Origin: Akkermansiaceae bacterium
GTDB taxonomy: Bacteria; Verrucomicrobiota; Verrucomicrobiia; Verrucomicrobiales; Akkermansiaceae
Direction: 5' to 3'
DNA length: 64,000 bases
Assembly (NCBI GenBank): GCA_026421245.1
Contig: JAPKDJ010000002.1
Coordinates: forward strand, 62,001 to 126,000
Part shown: in pieces, positions 10,429-20,628 of the stretch
Position numbering within the stretch: position 1 is the first letter of the stretch
Layout of the letters: each line of letters opens with the position of its first letter
The notes under the pieces: generated by a model
Database searches by the model: none
What the model was told of the DNA's origin: nothing
Seen by the model: the letters and a program-made list of their open reading frames with translations, nothing else
Program-made: the position numbers and the translations under genes

Positions 10429-10450
10429 AACTCACATTTCAGAGAACTTC

Positions 10451-10481
10451 AAACGCCGATCACCTTGTGTGATCGGCGTTT
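10451..10481. terminator. Bidirectional-type intrinsic terminator between convergent genes
   Basis: AAACGCCGATCAC-CTTGT-GTGATCGGCGTTT: perfect 13-bp stem followed by TATTTTTATT. Confidence 0.85.
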
Positions 10482-10697
10482 ATTTTTATTCTAATATATT
10501 TGCCAACGTGTGAGCGACCGCAATCCTACTTATCAATCACAAGCGGTGAACCACCCGCCATACTCTGGACGTAGCATCTGGAGGCCTAATTGTTCATGAA
10601 GGTCCCTGAAAATGAGGAATTTGTCAGAAACAGACGTTCTTCAGCCTAAGGAAGCGGCAAACAATCATCCAGATCTCTTCTCGCAGAGACTCCCTGA

Positions 10698-13064
10698 CTA
10701 GCTCAGCCCCCCACGTCGCCGGATCACCCACTCTACGGTCAAGAGAATCGCAAGAAGCAAAAACACCGGCCAAATATCCCAAAGGGAGGTTTCCCGCAAC
10801 TCCGTGCGAGTTTCATCACCACGGAGAAAAAGTTCAGCTAAAGTCCCCTCTCCGTCAAAAACACGACCACCCGACATTCTGGCAATCGAATCGAGGAGCG
10901 GCTGATTCAAGGTCGTTTCAGAAAGTTCCACGGCACTGCGGGCTCCCACCACCCTGAAACTTGTGATGACTTCATCGCGAACTTTTACCTCATACGTTCC
11001 GGGCCTTCGAAACGGGCCGGCCAGGTTTTCATAAAGTCCATTGGAGTTTTCACGGAACTTCAGCGGGACCTGCGTCACCTCACCGGACTCGTGAGTGACT
11101 TCGGCAACCGGATCCTGATCCACGATCGGGTTAAGATTGTTGTCCCGCAGACGGGTCATGATGCGGACACGATCATCGCCGGTGTAGGTCAATTGATCAG
11201 TGCCAAGGCGGATTGTCTCAGTGCCTGCTCGGAGATTTGGCCCCGCTCCCCAACGGACAAGTTGCCCCCAAAAACGATGATGATAAATATCACCCACACC
11301 TTCACGAAGACGCCAGGTTCGGTCCGCCAAAAGCATGGCCACCTTTCCAGATCCAGTCTGGCGAGTCACTAAGAGCGCCTTTTTAGCTTCACGTTCCCGA
11401 CGCTTGGCCACCTCCGAAAGAGCAGACTCAAGGCTTTCAGCCGAGGTCACCTTCGTCTTCTTCTTATTGGCATCCTCGGCATAAAGGAGCACCTCAGCAC
11501 CAGGCTGCAGTCCCTTCACCGGATGACGCCAACGAATGACCGGGAATTCCTTCCATAGCTTTTCATTGTACATCTGCCCCTCCACCTGAGCTGTGATGGG
11601 ATGATTGCGGCCTGTATTCGTCAGCGCAAAACGGAAGGTCTCATCACTTCCATAAAAAGTTCTCCGGGAAGATTCGTAATTCACTGGAATCAATTCCTTG
11701 GCGACATCCGAGTCAAAGGCGTGCGGCATCGATTCAGGACCGGCCACCAACACAAGCAAGGCCGCACGCTCCTTCACACAGTTCGAGAGGATATTCCATT
11801 GTTCGTTACTGAGGGAATCTGGCCCGATGTCCCCAATGATAATGACATCAAATTTCCGCCATTCATCTTCGCTCTCCGGCAGGTGGGTCGCATTCGCGTC
11901 TCCAAAAGGACGACTCGCTGATGCCACAACCTTCGGAGGAGTGTGGCCCGAGATGCGATCGGGCTTGAGAAGAACCGACTGCAGGTGAATGGACTGATCC
12001 CTGCCGTAGAAGAGGTTCCGCAGATAACGAAACTCCCATCGTGGATGCTGATCAATCAAAAGCACGTTCGTTCGGGCATCACTGACCACCGTTTGGAAGT
12101 TCCATTGATTGTTGTTCTCGAAAGTCTCATCTTCCAGCCCACTCAAGACGACCCGATACTCCCCCACGCCACCTTCTTCAGGAGCATGACGAAATTTCAC
12201 CTCTTCGCGGTAGTTGTCCTGCGGAATTGATATCTCCCGCGAGTCCAGTTCCTTGTCTCCGGCAAAAAGTTGGAGCTTAGCTTTCTTTCCCCGATACCCG
12301 TCAAACTTCAGGAGCGCGCCAACCCGAATACGATCCCCCAAATAAACCGAATCCGGCGAGCGCACCGAAATGATAGCTGCATCCTTGGGAGGAACATCGC
12401 TCCCCGAAGGAATGACCGCAATTGGTGCATCCAAAATTCCAAAACGCCGCGCGACATCCTCCACACTCCCCGGCCTGTTGTGACGTCCATCACTCAACAA
12501 AACGACACCCGCCAATTGATCGGGCGGAACCTGATCCAAAACAGTCTCAAGTCCTCCGGATAAATCAGTGGCCTGATCCCAGCCTTCCACTTCGGTCTTG
12601 TCATCCATGAGAGCACGACGCGCAGCCCTGATCTCCCGAATCCCGACTTTGCCGTCCAGCTCCTCAAGCACTCCGCTGGCTTCCAATTGCTCACGAGCCA
12701 ACTCCAACCGAGTCTTGGTTTGGCCATCATCAACCAAGTCCATTGAGGCCGAGTCATCAATCATGATAATGACTTCACGCTCGATTTCGCGTTCGACAAA
12801 ACGGCTCCACACCGGCTGCAAAAGAATCCACAGCAAAAGACCCAACGTGGCCAGTCGCAGCCCCAGTAGCCACCCTCCGCGACGGGGACTAACTGCCGTT
12901 CGCTCGTAGCGGTAGCTCCAAAACACCAGCTCGGCACCAAGAGATCCAATCAAGGGAATCACCCAGGCCGGCCAAAATGGATTCACCTCCAGCCAACGGG
13001 AGAGAAGAATGATGACACCCCAAAGCACAAAGAAAATTGCTGTTCCGCGAAGAATCACTTTCAT
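10698..13064 (-). CDS. VWA-domain membrane protein (BatB-like, glutamine amidotransferase-like)
   Basis: N-terminal TMs, MIDAS-like VIMIDDSASMDLVDD, VVLLSDGRHN, C-terminal TM. Overlaps the upstream BatA-like gene by 4 bp. Confidence 0.75.
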   Translation of the reverse strand: MKVILRGTAIFFVLWGVIILLSRWLEVNPFWPAWVIPLIGSLGAELVFWSYRYERTAVSPRRGGWLLGLRLATLGLLLWILLQPVWSRFVEREIEREVIIMIDDSASMDLVDDGQTKTRLELAREQLEASGVLEELDGKVGIREIRAARRALMDDKTEVEGWDQATDLSGGLETVLDQVPPDQLAGVVLLSDGRHNRPGSVEDVARRFGILDAPIAVIPSGSDVPPKDAAIISVRSPDSVYLGDRIRVGALLKFDGYRGKKAKLQLFAGDKELDSREISIPQDNYREEVKFRHAPEEGGVGEYRVVLSGLEDETFENNNQWNFQTVVSDARTNVLLIDQHPRWEFRYLRNLFYGRDQSIHLQSVLLKPDRISGHTPPKVVASASRPFGDANATHLPESEDEWRKFDVIIIGDIGPDSLSNEQWNILSNCVKERAALLVLVAGPESMPHAFDSDVAKELIPVNYESSRRTFYGSDETFRFALTNTGRNHPITAQVEGQMYNEKLWKEFPVIRWRHPVKGLQPGAEVLLYAEDANKKKTKVTSAESLESALSEVAKRREREAKKALLVTRQTGSGKVAMLLADRTWRLREGVGDIYHHRFWGQLVRWGAGPNLRAGTETIRLGTDQLTYTGDDRVRIMTRLRDNNLNPIVDQDPVAEVTHESGEVTQVPLKFRENSNGLYENLAGPFRRPGTYEVKVRDEVITSFRVVGARSAVELSETTLNQPLLDSIARMSGGRVFDGEGTLAELFLRGDETRTELRETSLWDIWPVFLLLAILLTVEWVIRRRGGLS

Positions 13065-15922
13065 AATGTTCCTCCTTTCGTCCCTTTGGTTTTGGCCACT
13101 GATTTTAAAAACGCCTCGGGAATTTCGTCCCGCTTCTCAAAGTCCACCTTCACCTCCTCACCTGCTTTTCGCGACTTGGAAACCCAGCGGGCTAAAATCC
13201 CCTCCAAGAAAAACAAAGCCAAAGCCGCGATTGCGAGAACTTTCCAAATCTCCCGGCCAAATCCCTCGCCCCGCAAAGCCGCCAAGACATCCTTGATCGA
13301 GCCAAGCTCAATCAGATCGATCTCACGACGAATCAGACTACGGTCATCGTCATTCCATGCTTCGAGTCGACTCTCACCACCTTCACGGAGAACCACCAGT
13401 GGAACCTCCTTCTGATCAGAAAGTTCCTCTCGCACGCTCTCGGGAATCTTGACGAGATATTCGCCGGGAATCGCAGAGCCATCCACTTGTAGAGATTTGC
13501 CACGCCGACCGAGAAGAGCCGTGACGTCCCGGTCACGCCCCATGGGATCGCGGGCTGAAGACTCCCCCAGAATCACACTTCCTTCTTCCTGGCTAACTGC
13601 CATGAATGCCGAAGAAGGAACGATCTCCTTCACTCCATCAGGCCGGACCCAGCTCAAGGTCACATAAGCATCGCCCCAATCTTCCGTGTAGGTCGCCGAG
13701 ATCGAAACAGGCTTCCCGGCCACCAACGGGATCTTGTCACTGCGACCTTCCGTTCCCTTGCTCTCGTAGATCGTGTCGGCATTAAGAACAATCGTCATTT
13801 TTTCATCCGCAACCACCGCAAAGACATAGTCGCCGGACATCGGAGGTAATAAGGAACCAGTCCAGGTCACTTGAAACTTATCCTGGCCCAGTTCTTTAGA
13901 GGGCGCTCCTCCTTGCCAATTGAAATCAATGACCGGGTCAATACGATCAAAGCCATCACGACGTCCTTCCAAAGGACGATACTCGGCGCTTAAACCACCA
14001 CCACCGGGCAAGCCAAGAGTCGGACTCCAACTGGCACGAACGTTTAGATCGACCGACTGTCCCCCAGCCAACCAGTTTGTCAGCTCATGAACAAAGGGAA
14101 CGAAACTAGGACGTGCCGGGAGGTTTCCCATTCGGGCATCCAAGGCGGTAGTTGTGACGATAATGCGACCGTTGCCGTAGTCCCGGGTTGCTAAAAATAT
14201 TTCACCATCACTGTATCGCGCCGCCGCAATCGCGCCCTCAACGAGATCCGATGAGGAACGATACCCATCGATCACAGCATCCCCCAAATCCTGTCCTGCT
14301 TCATCTTTGAACAGGCGAAGCACCGGATGATCAAAACTCCCGGGAGCAGCCTGCACTCCGTTCTTGGGTAAAGTCATTTCCCCGATCTTCAGGGGCATCA
14401 CCTGTCCGTCGCCCCCCAGCCATCCCTGATAAAACTCGGGTTCTACCTTGGGGCCCGCAATCACCCACAGGCCGCCTCCCTTAATCACAAAATCGGAAAT
14501 CTTGGAAGCTACCGAAGCAGGTAGTCTCGCCACATCAGCCAGAATAATGACCGCGTCATCTTCCAACTTCTCCCGGGTCAGAGCCGCCGCATCAATGACT
14601 CTCGGGTCAACAAAGGTCTCTTCCTCTCCGCTCACCGGAGCCAGGGCAAGACCAAGGTATCCGCCTCCCCGTTGGAAGAAGGATGCCCCGCTATTCCCTT
14701 CGACAATCAAAACCGGTAGCGTCTTCTTGACCCAAATCGCCCGTTCAGCAGCATCGTCACCTGCCAAGTCATCATTCCCTTCAAGATCCACTTTGATCAC
14801 CTGTGGCCCGACTTCCGGAAACTGATACCGGTAGTCAAGAATGGTATTCTCACCCGGAGTCATTTGACCAAGCCCCTTCGGTTCAAGCTCTTCTCCTCCG
14901 GCCGTGACACGCATAATGCCCGGTGTCACCACTTCGGTTCCCGTATTTTCCACGCGCACCCGAATTGCCACTTCACGATCTGTTCCCACCACATCGCGGG
15001 ACATCTCAATCCCGATCACGGAAACATTTCGAAGTTTTTCAGGTGGAGCAAAAGTCCGGAGCAAAAGCCGCGGTTTTGAGCCATCCGGCAACCCATTCCA
15101 AGCATCACCGAGATTCCCCCACGAAGTTGCGCTATCAAGCTGCCAGCCGATTCGTTGCAGATCGGTAAACACCACCAGGTCCTTGGTACTTCCACGGCCT
15201 TCGGCAAGAGACAAAGTCGCGACGCCGAGAGCGTCGTGTGCTCTAAAAGGGCCACCGACAGGCTCCAATTGATCAAGCACTTCGAGAACATCCGCCCGAT
15301 GAGTCAGAGGCGTTCCGGTTTTTAACTCAGGAGCAGGACCGCCCAGCACCACCGAAAAAGCCGTCCCCTTGGGCGCTTCTTTCACAAAGTCACGGGCTTC
15401 TTCGATCGCCCGCTCAAAGGCAGTCTTCCCGCTATCCCGTAAAAGCATCGAAGTCGACCCATCAATCACGAGCGCCACGTCTCGGCGCTCGCTGGTCTGA
15501 AATCGCTTTAAGTTCAGGTTTTTCTCCTGCCAGATGAGAAAGCCCGCACCCACAATCATCACGAGGGCAAGCATCCGCATGAGCCACTTCCATTTCACGG
15601 CAGATAAAACGAAAGACCCTCCAAAAGCAGCCATTCCAATCAAACCCATCGGTAAAACAAAGAGCCAGGGGATTTTCGAATCGGGCGGAACAAAGGGCCT
15701 TGCCACCGCAAGAGTAATCAGTGCAATGAGGAGACAACGGGCAATCATAAGCAGGAAATCCTCCCACTCCATTCGTTTGCGGCGCGCCGCCACGGTATCA
15801 AAAAGAAATCGCATTGCCCCCCAATCGTAGGGCTTGGCAGCCTGACGACGAATCAGGTGTAAGATGACCGGAATCAAGACACCAGCCAGCCCCGCTAGAA
15901 GCCATGGATTTCGAAAAAGCAT
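13061..15922 (-). CDS. BatA-domain/VWA membrane protein with internal PA14-like domain
   Basis: N-term MLFRNPWLLAGLAGVLIPVILHLIRRQAAKPYDWGAMRFL (BatA motif), VALVIDGSTSMLLRDSG (VWA), internal PA14-like segment, C-terminal TM. Confidence 0.85.
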   Translation of the reverse strand: MLFRNPWLLAGLAGVLIPVILHLIRRQAAKPYDWGAMRFLFDTVAARRKRMEWEDFLLMIARCLLIALITLAVARPFVPPDSKIPWLFVLPMGLIGMAAFGGSFVLSAVKWKWLMRMLALVMIVGAGFLIWQEKNLNLKRFQTSERRDVALVIDGSTSMLLRDSGKTAFERAIEEARDFVKEAPKGTAFSVVLGGPAPELKTGTPLTHRADVLEVLDQLEPVGGPFRAHDALGVATLSLAEGRGSTKDLVVFTDLQRIGWQLDSATSWGNLGDAWNGLPDGSKPRLLLRTFAPPEKLRNVSVIGIEMSRDVVGTDREVAIRVRVENTGTEVVTPGIMRVTAGGEELEPKGLGQMTPGENTILDYRYQFPEVGPQVIKVDLEGNDDLAGDDAAERAIWVKKTLPVLIVEGNSGASFFQRGGGYLGLALAPVSGEEETFVDPRVIDAAALTREKLEDDAVIILADVARLPASVASKISDFVIKGGGLWVIAGPKVEPEFYQGWLGGDGQVMPLKIGEMTLPKNGVQAAPGSFDHPVLRLFKDEAGQDLGDAVIDGYRSSSDLVEGAIAAARYSDGEIFLATRDYGNGRIIVTTTALDARMGNLPARPSFVPFVHELTNWLAGGQSVDLNVRASWSPTLGLPGGGGLSAEYRPLEGRRDGFDRIDPVIDFNWQGGAPSKELGQDKFQVTWTGSLLPPMSGDYVFAVVADEKMTIVLNADTIYESKGTEGRSDKIPLVAGKPVSISATYTEDWGDAYVTLSWVRPDGVKEIVPSSAFMAVSQEEGSVILGESSARDPMGRDRDVTALLGRRGKSLQVDGSAIPGEYLVKIPESVREELSDQKEVPLVVLREGGESRLEAWNDDDRSLIRREIDLIELGSIKDVLAALRGEGFGREIWKVLAIAALALFFLEGILARWVSKSRKAGEEVKVDFEKRDEIPEAFLKSVAKTKGTKGGTL

Positions 15923-15923
15923 C

Positions 15924-16847
15924 TTACTTCTTCCTCCTTCCCAAATATCGCACGAGAGCTTCTGAAACCGGCGTCTTGGTCGTCACGGGAACATAGTCGG
16001 CACGGAGGTTTCCACAGACACTTTCAATCGACGCGATGAATTCCTTCAGTTTCTCAAGATAGGCCGCCCGCACAGCCTGTGGATCAATCTTGAGCATCTC
16101 CTCAACCCCTTCCAAATCTCGAAACCTCTGAAAGTTACGAAATGGAAAGCTCAGTTCCTCTTCCGCCAGCAAGTGAAAGACCACCAACTCATGCTGACGG
16201 TAATCAAAGTGGTGCAAGGCCTCAACGATCTCAGCGGGGTCATCGAAAAGATCACTAATCAAAACAACGAGACCTCGCTTCGGAATCCGTTCCGCCACTT
16301 CATGAAGAACCTTTCCGACACCGGTTTCTTTGCCCGGTTCGGTATCATGAAGCTCCTGGCAAATACGCCGCACCTGACTCGGTCGATTCTCGGCACGCAT
16401 CGATGTCCGGAGGGTGTCATCAAAGGTCACCAGCCCCGACGCATCACCTTGTTTAATAAAAAGATAGGAAAGTGCTGCCGCTAAATATTGGCCGTATTCG
16501 AATTTTGAGAGATCCGACTCCTCGCCCTTGAAGTTCATCGAGCCGGAAACATCGAGCACGATGGTGGCCCGTAGATTGGTCTCCTCGATGTATTGCTTGA
16601 TCACATTACGATCACTCTTGGCCATCACCCGCCAGTCGAGGTTCCGCAAGTCATCACCGAGGGTGTATTCACGGTGCTCGGCAAATTCCACCGAAACCCC
16701 TTTATCAGGACTCGTATGACGGCCTGTCAAAGTTCCCTGTTTCCGCAAGCGTGAGAGCCATTCCAATCGACGCAGTGAGCCGACGACCTCGGGCGCAAGC
16801 AATCGCATGCACTCGGGCATCTTCAAATGATCAGCAGCTTCAGCCAT
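15924..16847 (-). CDS. DUF58 domain-containing protein
   Basis: EFAEHREYTLGDDLRNLDWRVMAKSDRNVIKQYIEETNLRATIVLDVSGSM, the DUF58 signature. Confidence 0.93.
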   Translation of the reverse strand: MAEAADHLKMPECMRLLAPEVVGSLRRLEWLSRLRKQGTLTGRHTSPDKGVSVEFAEHREYTLGDDLRNLDWRVMAKSDRNVIKQYIEETNLRATIVLDVSGSMNFKGEESDLSKFEYGQYLAAALSYLFIKQGDASGLVTFDDTLRTSMRAENRPSQVRRICQELHDTEPGKETGVGKVLHEVAERIPKRGLVVLISDLFDDPAEIVEALHHFDYRQHELVVFHLLAEEELSFPFRNFQRFRDLEGVEEMLKIDPQAVRAAYLEKLKEFIASIESVCGNLRADYVPVTTKTPVSEALVRYLGRRKK

Positions 16848-16864
16848 TCGTGTCGCTACAGTGA

Positions 16865-17872
16865 CTAAATCTTAATGTCGGCATCCTTCCCGCCGAGTTC
16901 CTCGACAAGCCGTTTGATGATGTCATCGCTCTTCACTCCCGCCGCCTCGGCATTGAAAGTGGTGAGCACGCGGTGGCGAAGCACCGGCAGGGCCACTGAC
17001 GCAACGTCGCCCGTGGTGGCGTGAACCCGACCACGCAGCACTGCATGAGCCTTGGCTGCCGAAATCAACGAGATCCCGGCCCGTGGACCGGCCCCCCAAC
17101 CAACCATTTCCTTCACAAATTCAGGAGCTTCATCAGAAGCCGGACGGGTCGCTCGCGCTAACTTGGCCGCAAAATCAATGACGTGATCTCCTACCGGAAC
17201 TCGTTTCACGATATTCTGCAGGTAAACGATCTCCGGCCCCGTCATGATCGGTCTGACCTTTGCTGAATTTGGGCTTGTGACCCGACGAATGATTTCCCGC
17301 TCTTCCTCTTCGCTCGGGTAATCAACAATAATATTAAAAAGGAATCGGTCCAGCTGTGCTTCCGGCAGCGGATACGTTCCTTCTTGTTCAATTGGGTTCT
17401 GCGTCGCTAACACAAAGAAAGGATCTGGCAAATAAAGCGTTCGGTCTCCAACTGTGACATGGCCTTCCTGCATCGCCTCGAGCAAGGCGGCCTGCGTTTT
17501 CGGAGGCGTCCGATTAATTTCATCCGCTAAAACCATACTGGCGAAAAGCGGTCCGTTCACAAATCGAAAGCCGCGATGCCCGGTCTCAGGATCCACCTCC
17601 AAAACATCCGTTCCCGTAATATCCGCCGGCATAAGGTCAGGAGTAAACTGAATCCGCTTATACTGAAGGTCCAAGGCCTGGGAAACCGTCGACACCAGCA
17701 AGGTCTTCGCCAGCCCCGGAACTCCCACCAAAAGCGCGTGCCCCCGACAAAACATTGCCATCAAAACCTGCTCCACCACCTCATGCTGACCCACAATCAC
17801 TTGGCCCAATTCCTCCTTCATTCGCCCATAGCTCGCATGGAGCTTCTCTACAGCAGCTTTGTCGTCACTCAT
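16865..17872 (-). CDS. MoxR family AAA+ ATPase
   Basis: GQVIVGQHEVVEQVLMAMFCRGHALLVGVPGLAKT, LADEINRTPPKTQAALLEAMQE, ATQNPIEQEGTYPLPEAQLDRFLF. Confidence 0.95.
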   Translation of the reverse strand: MSDDKAAVEKLHASYGRMKEELGQVIVGQHEVVEQVLMAMFCRGHALLVGVPGLAKTLLVSTVSQALDLQYKRIQFTPDLMPADITGTDVLEVDPETGHRGFRFVNGPLFASMVLADEINRTPPKTQAALLEAMQEGHVTVGDRTLYLPDPFFVLATQNPIEQEGTYPLPEAQLDRFLFNIIVDYPSEEEEREIIRRVTSPNSAKVRPIMTGPEIVYLQNIVKRVPVGDHVIDFAAKLARATRPASDEAPEFVKEMVGWGAGPRAGISLISAAKAHAVLRGRVHATTGDVASVALPVLRHRVLTTFNAEAAGVKSDDIIKRLVEELGGKDADIKI

Positions 17873-17942
17873 GTTAGAACTTCCCTACGGATCCCCTCCA
17901 GTTTCTCTTGCTCATTTTTAAAAAGAAAATTGGGAATCTCCT

Positions 17943-18923
17943 TCATTCCCTCAGCACCTTCGCCGCATTTTTTGCGAAGTAGGTCAAAATAATATCTGCT
18001 CCCGCTCTCTTAATCGAGATCAGACTCTCCATCATCACCGCTTTTTCGTTCACCCAGCCGTCTACCGAGGCACTCTTAATCATCAGATACTCCCCGCTCA
18101 CCTGATACGCAGCCACCGGCAGCGTGGTGTGTTCCCGAACGTCGCTGATAATGTCCAAATAAGCCCCAGCCGGCTTCACCATTACCATATCTGCACCCTC
18201 TTCCTCATCGAGCATGAGTTCGCGAAGCGCCTCCCGACGATTCGCCGGGTCCATCTGGTAAGTTTTCTTATCTCCCGCCTTCGGAGCCGATCCCAAGGCC
18301 CCACGAAACGGGCCATAGTATGCCGAAGCATATTTCGCGGTGTAGCTGCAGATCGAAACATTTTCGTACCCCGCCGCATCCAACGCCCCCCGCAAGGCCG
18401 CCACCCGACCATCCATCATATCACTCGGCGCCACAATTTCAGCCCCCGCTTCCGCCTGACACACCGCCTGCTTGCACAAAACTTCCACTGTCGCGTCATT
18501 CAAGATCTCCCCGTCCTCCACAATCCCGTCGTGGCCATCAATATTATAAGGATCCAGTGCCACATCCGTCATTACCACCAACTCAGGATACGCTTCCTTC
18601 AAGGCCCTTATCGCCCGCGGCACCAATCCCATGCCATTAAAGCACTCTTCCGCCTTCTTCGTCTTCAAGGATTCTTCAATCGCCGGGAAAAGCACCACCG
18701 CCGGAATCCCCAGCGCCAAAGCCTCACCCGCCTCCTTCACCAAACCATCCAGTGACCACCGCATGCACCCCGGCATCGACTCAATCGCCTCGTCCACCTC
18801 CAAATCGTGTAAAAACAGCGGCAGCACAAAGTCCCCCGCGCTCAGCAAGGTTTCACGGGTCAAAGCCCGCACGCCGGGGCCCTTTCGATTACGTCGAGGT
18901 CGATTCGGTAAGTTCACGTGCAA
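17943..18923 (-). CDS. hemB: Delta-aminolevulinic acid dehydratase (porphobilinogen synthase)
   Basis: RPRRNRKGPGVRALTRETLLSAGDFVLPLFL, IVAPSDMMDGRVAALRGALD, KTYQMDPANRREALRE, DMVMVKPAGAYLDII. Confidence 0.97.
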   Translation of the reverse strand: MHVNLPNRPRRNRKGPGVRALTRETLLSAGDFVLPLFLHDLEVDEAIESMPGCMRWSLDGLVKEAGEALALGIPAVVLFPAIEESLKTKKAEECFNGMGLVPRAIRALKEAYPELVVMTDVALDPYNIDGHDGIVEDGEILNDATVEVLCKQAVCQAEAGAEIVAPSDMMDGRVAALRGALDAAGYENVSICSYTAKYASAYYGPFRGALGSAPKAGDKKTYQMDPANRREALRELMLDEEEGADMVMVKPAGAYLDIISDVREHTTLPVAAYQVSGEYLMIKSASVDGWVNEKAVMMESLISIKRAGADIILTYFAKNAAKVLRE

Positions 18924-18972
18924 ACTCTAATTTCGAAATTCCAAAATCCGAATCCTAAATTAAGGTCCCTCC

Positions 18973-19572
18973 GTGGCCCACTCTCCTTTCACCGAACTCC
19001 TCCAAGGCGATCTCAAAACCCTGGAAACAAACCTCCGTAACGTCCTCGGCCCACATCTCTTGGAAAAAGACCACCTTTCGCTCCTCAATCTCGCCTGTGG
19101 CCGTGGTGACGAAACTGGGGTCCTCGCCAAACTTCTCTCCGAAAAATCCTCATCCGCTCACCTCCAGGGCCTCGACATCCGCGCCGCCGAAATTGGCCAA
19201 GCCAACTCACGCTGGAAAAAGGAACTTGCTGAAAAGAAAGCGAGCGTCGACTTCATCACCCACCGTGGCGACCGCCTCCTCGACCTCGCCGAAATCGGCA
19301 CGCCCGATATCGCTTTTCTCCGTCACCAAAACTACTGGAACGACAAACCCGTCTGGACCCGGATTTTCGACCAAGCCCTCGAGCGACTCCACGAAGACGG
19401 CCTCCTCGTCATCACCTCCTATTTCGACAAAGAGCACGAACTCGCCACCGCCGCCCTCGAAAACCTCGGTGCCATCCAAGTCGGATCCATCATCAACCCC
19501 AACTCCCGCGCCCTCTCCGACGCCCCCGGAAAATCCGTCGACAAACACCTCGCCGTCTTCAAGAAAAAGTAA
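18973..19572 (+). CDS. SAM-dependent methyltransferase-like protein (GTG start)
   Basis: LLNLACGRGDETGVLAKLL motif I-like; LEDDGLLVITSYF-like C-terminal segment (ERLHEDGLLVITSYFDKEHELA). Confidence 0.6.
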   Translation: MAHSPFTELLQGDLKTLETNLRNVLGPHLLEKDHLSLLNLACGRGDETGVLAKLLSEKSSSAHLQGLDIRAAEIGQANSRWKKELAEKKASVDFITHRGDRLLDLAEIGTPDIAFLRHQNYWNDKPVWTRIFDQALERLHEDGLLVITSYFDKEHELATAALENLGAIQVGSIINPNSRALSDAPGKSVDKHLAVFKKK

Positions 19573-19620
19573 AGGAGCCGCGGCGCCCCGCCGCATCTAC
19601 CCCGCATCCAAGTTCATCGC

Positions 19621-20628
19621 TCAAATCGCACCCTTCACCAGCAACAGCCTCTCTTCACTTGGATAAAGATTCGGCTCAAAATGATTCATCACGAATGCGA
19701 ACGACTCCCCTGTTTCGGCGTTTGCCATTCCGTAGCTTCCTCCTGCTCCCGGATGGCCAAAGCAATTCTTCTCCGGCCCCAGCCCCAACATCATCCCAAA
19801 CCCAAACAAGTTCTCCACCCGCTGAATCACATCCATCCCCTCCACCCTTTTCCTCACCAACTCCTCCAAAAAATCCTGCCTTAACACCCAGTCGTAATAC
19901 TTCGCCAGCCCGCGCGCTGATCCCACTCCCCCCATCGCAGGAAACCCCGCCTCCCAGGCCCTTGGCTGATTCATCTCACTCACCCCAGCCAGATCAGACG
20001 GCGAAGAAAACGCCAACCTCGTCAGCGACTTTTTATCCAGCAGCGCCTCATAAAACGGCTTCGGTTCACCCGCTTTCCCAAACCTCGCCGGAATCAATTC
20101 CGCCACCCGATGATGCTCTATCTCGGGCAGCCCAATCCAAAAATCAATCTCCTCCGGCTCCCCAATCTCCTCACGCCAAAACGTCCCCAACGGTCGCCCG
20201 TCAACCCGGCGTATCACCTCATCCGCCAAAAAGCCAATTGTGCGGGGATGGTAGCCATGCGTCCCCACTTCCCAAAGCGGCTCCTGCTTTTCCAACGAAG
20301 CCACCACCGCCTCGCGATCCCAGATCGAGCACTTCTCATTCAGCCCCGCCAGCCCTCCCTGATGCGAAAACATTTCCTCAAAAGTCAAACTTCCCACCTG
20401 CAACTCCGGCCACACCCACTCCACCAACGATTCCCCGTCCATCCCCGCGCGACGCAACGCCATCAGCACACACCCCGCCATCGGTCCCTTCGTCGCCGAC
20501 CACACCGGCACCAATGTCTCCGCCGACCATAGCGCCGTCCTCTCCCGGTCCCGCCAACCCTCATGACGCTCCACCACCACTTCCCCATCCCTCATCGCGA
20601 CAAACGACCAACCAATCTCGTCCTTCAT
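19621..20628 (-). CDS. Serine hydrolase, class C beta-lactamase-like family
   Basis: VWSATKGPMAGCVLMALRRAG (SxxK), EMFSHQGGLAGLNEK, GGVGSARGLAKYYDWVL, FGHPGAGGSYGMANAETG. Confidence 0.85.
   Translation of the reverse strand: MKDEIGWSFVAMRDGEVVVERHEGWRDRERTALWSAETLVPVWSATKGPMAGCVLMALRRAGMDGESLVEWVWPELQVGSLTFEEMFSHQGGLAGLNEKCSIWDREAVVASLEKQEPLWEVGTHGYHPRTIGFLADEVIRRVDGRPLGTFWREEIGEPEEIDFWIGLPEIEHHRVAELIPARFGKAGEPKPFYEALLDKKSLTRLAFSSPSDLAGVSEMNQPRAWEAGFPAMGGVGSARGLAKYYDWVLRQDFLEELVRKRVEGMDVIQRVENLFGFGMMLGLGPEKNCFGHPGAGGSYGMANAETGESFAFVMNHFEPNLYPSEERLLLVKGAI

Noticed and set aside
18929-18940. 12-bp palindrome AATTTCGAAATT upstream of the methyltransferase
   Set aside because: AT-rich and short; plausible by chance and without a linked regulator.
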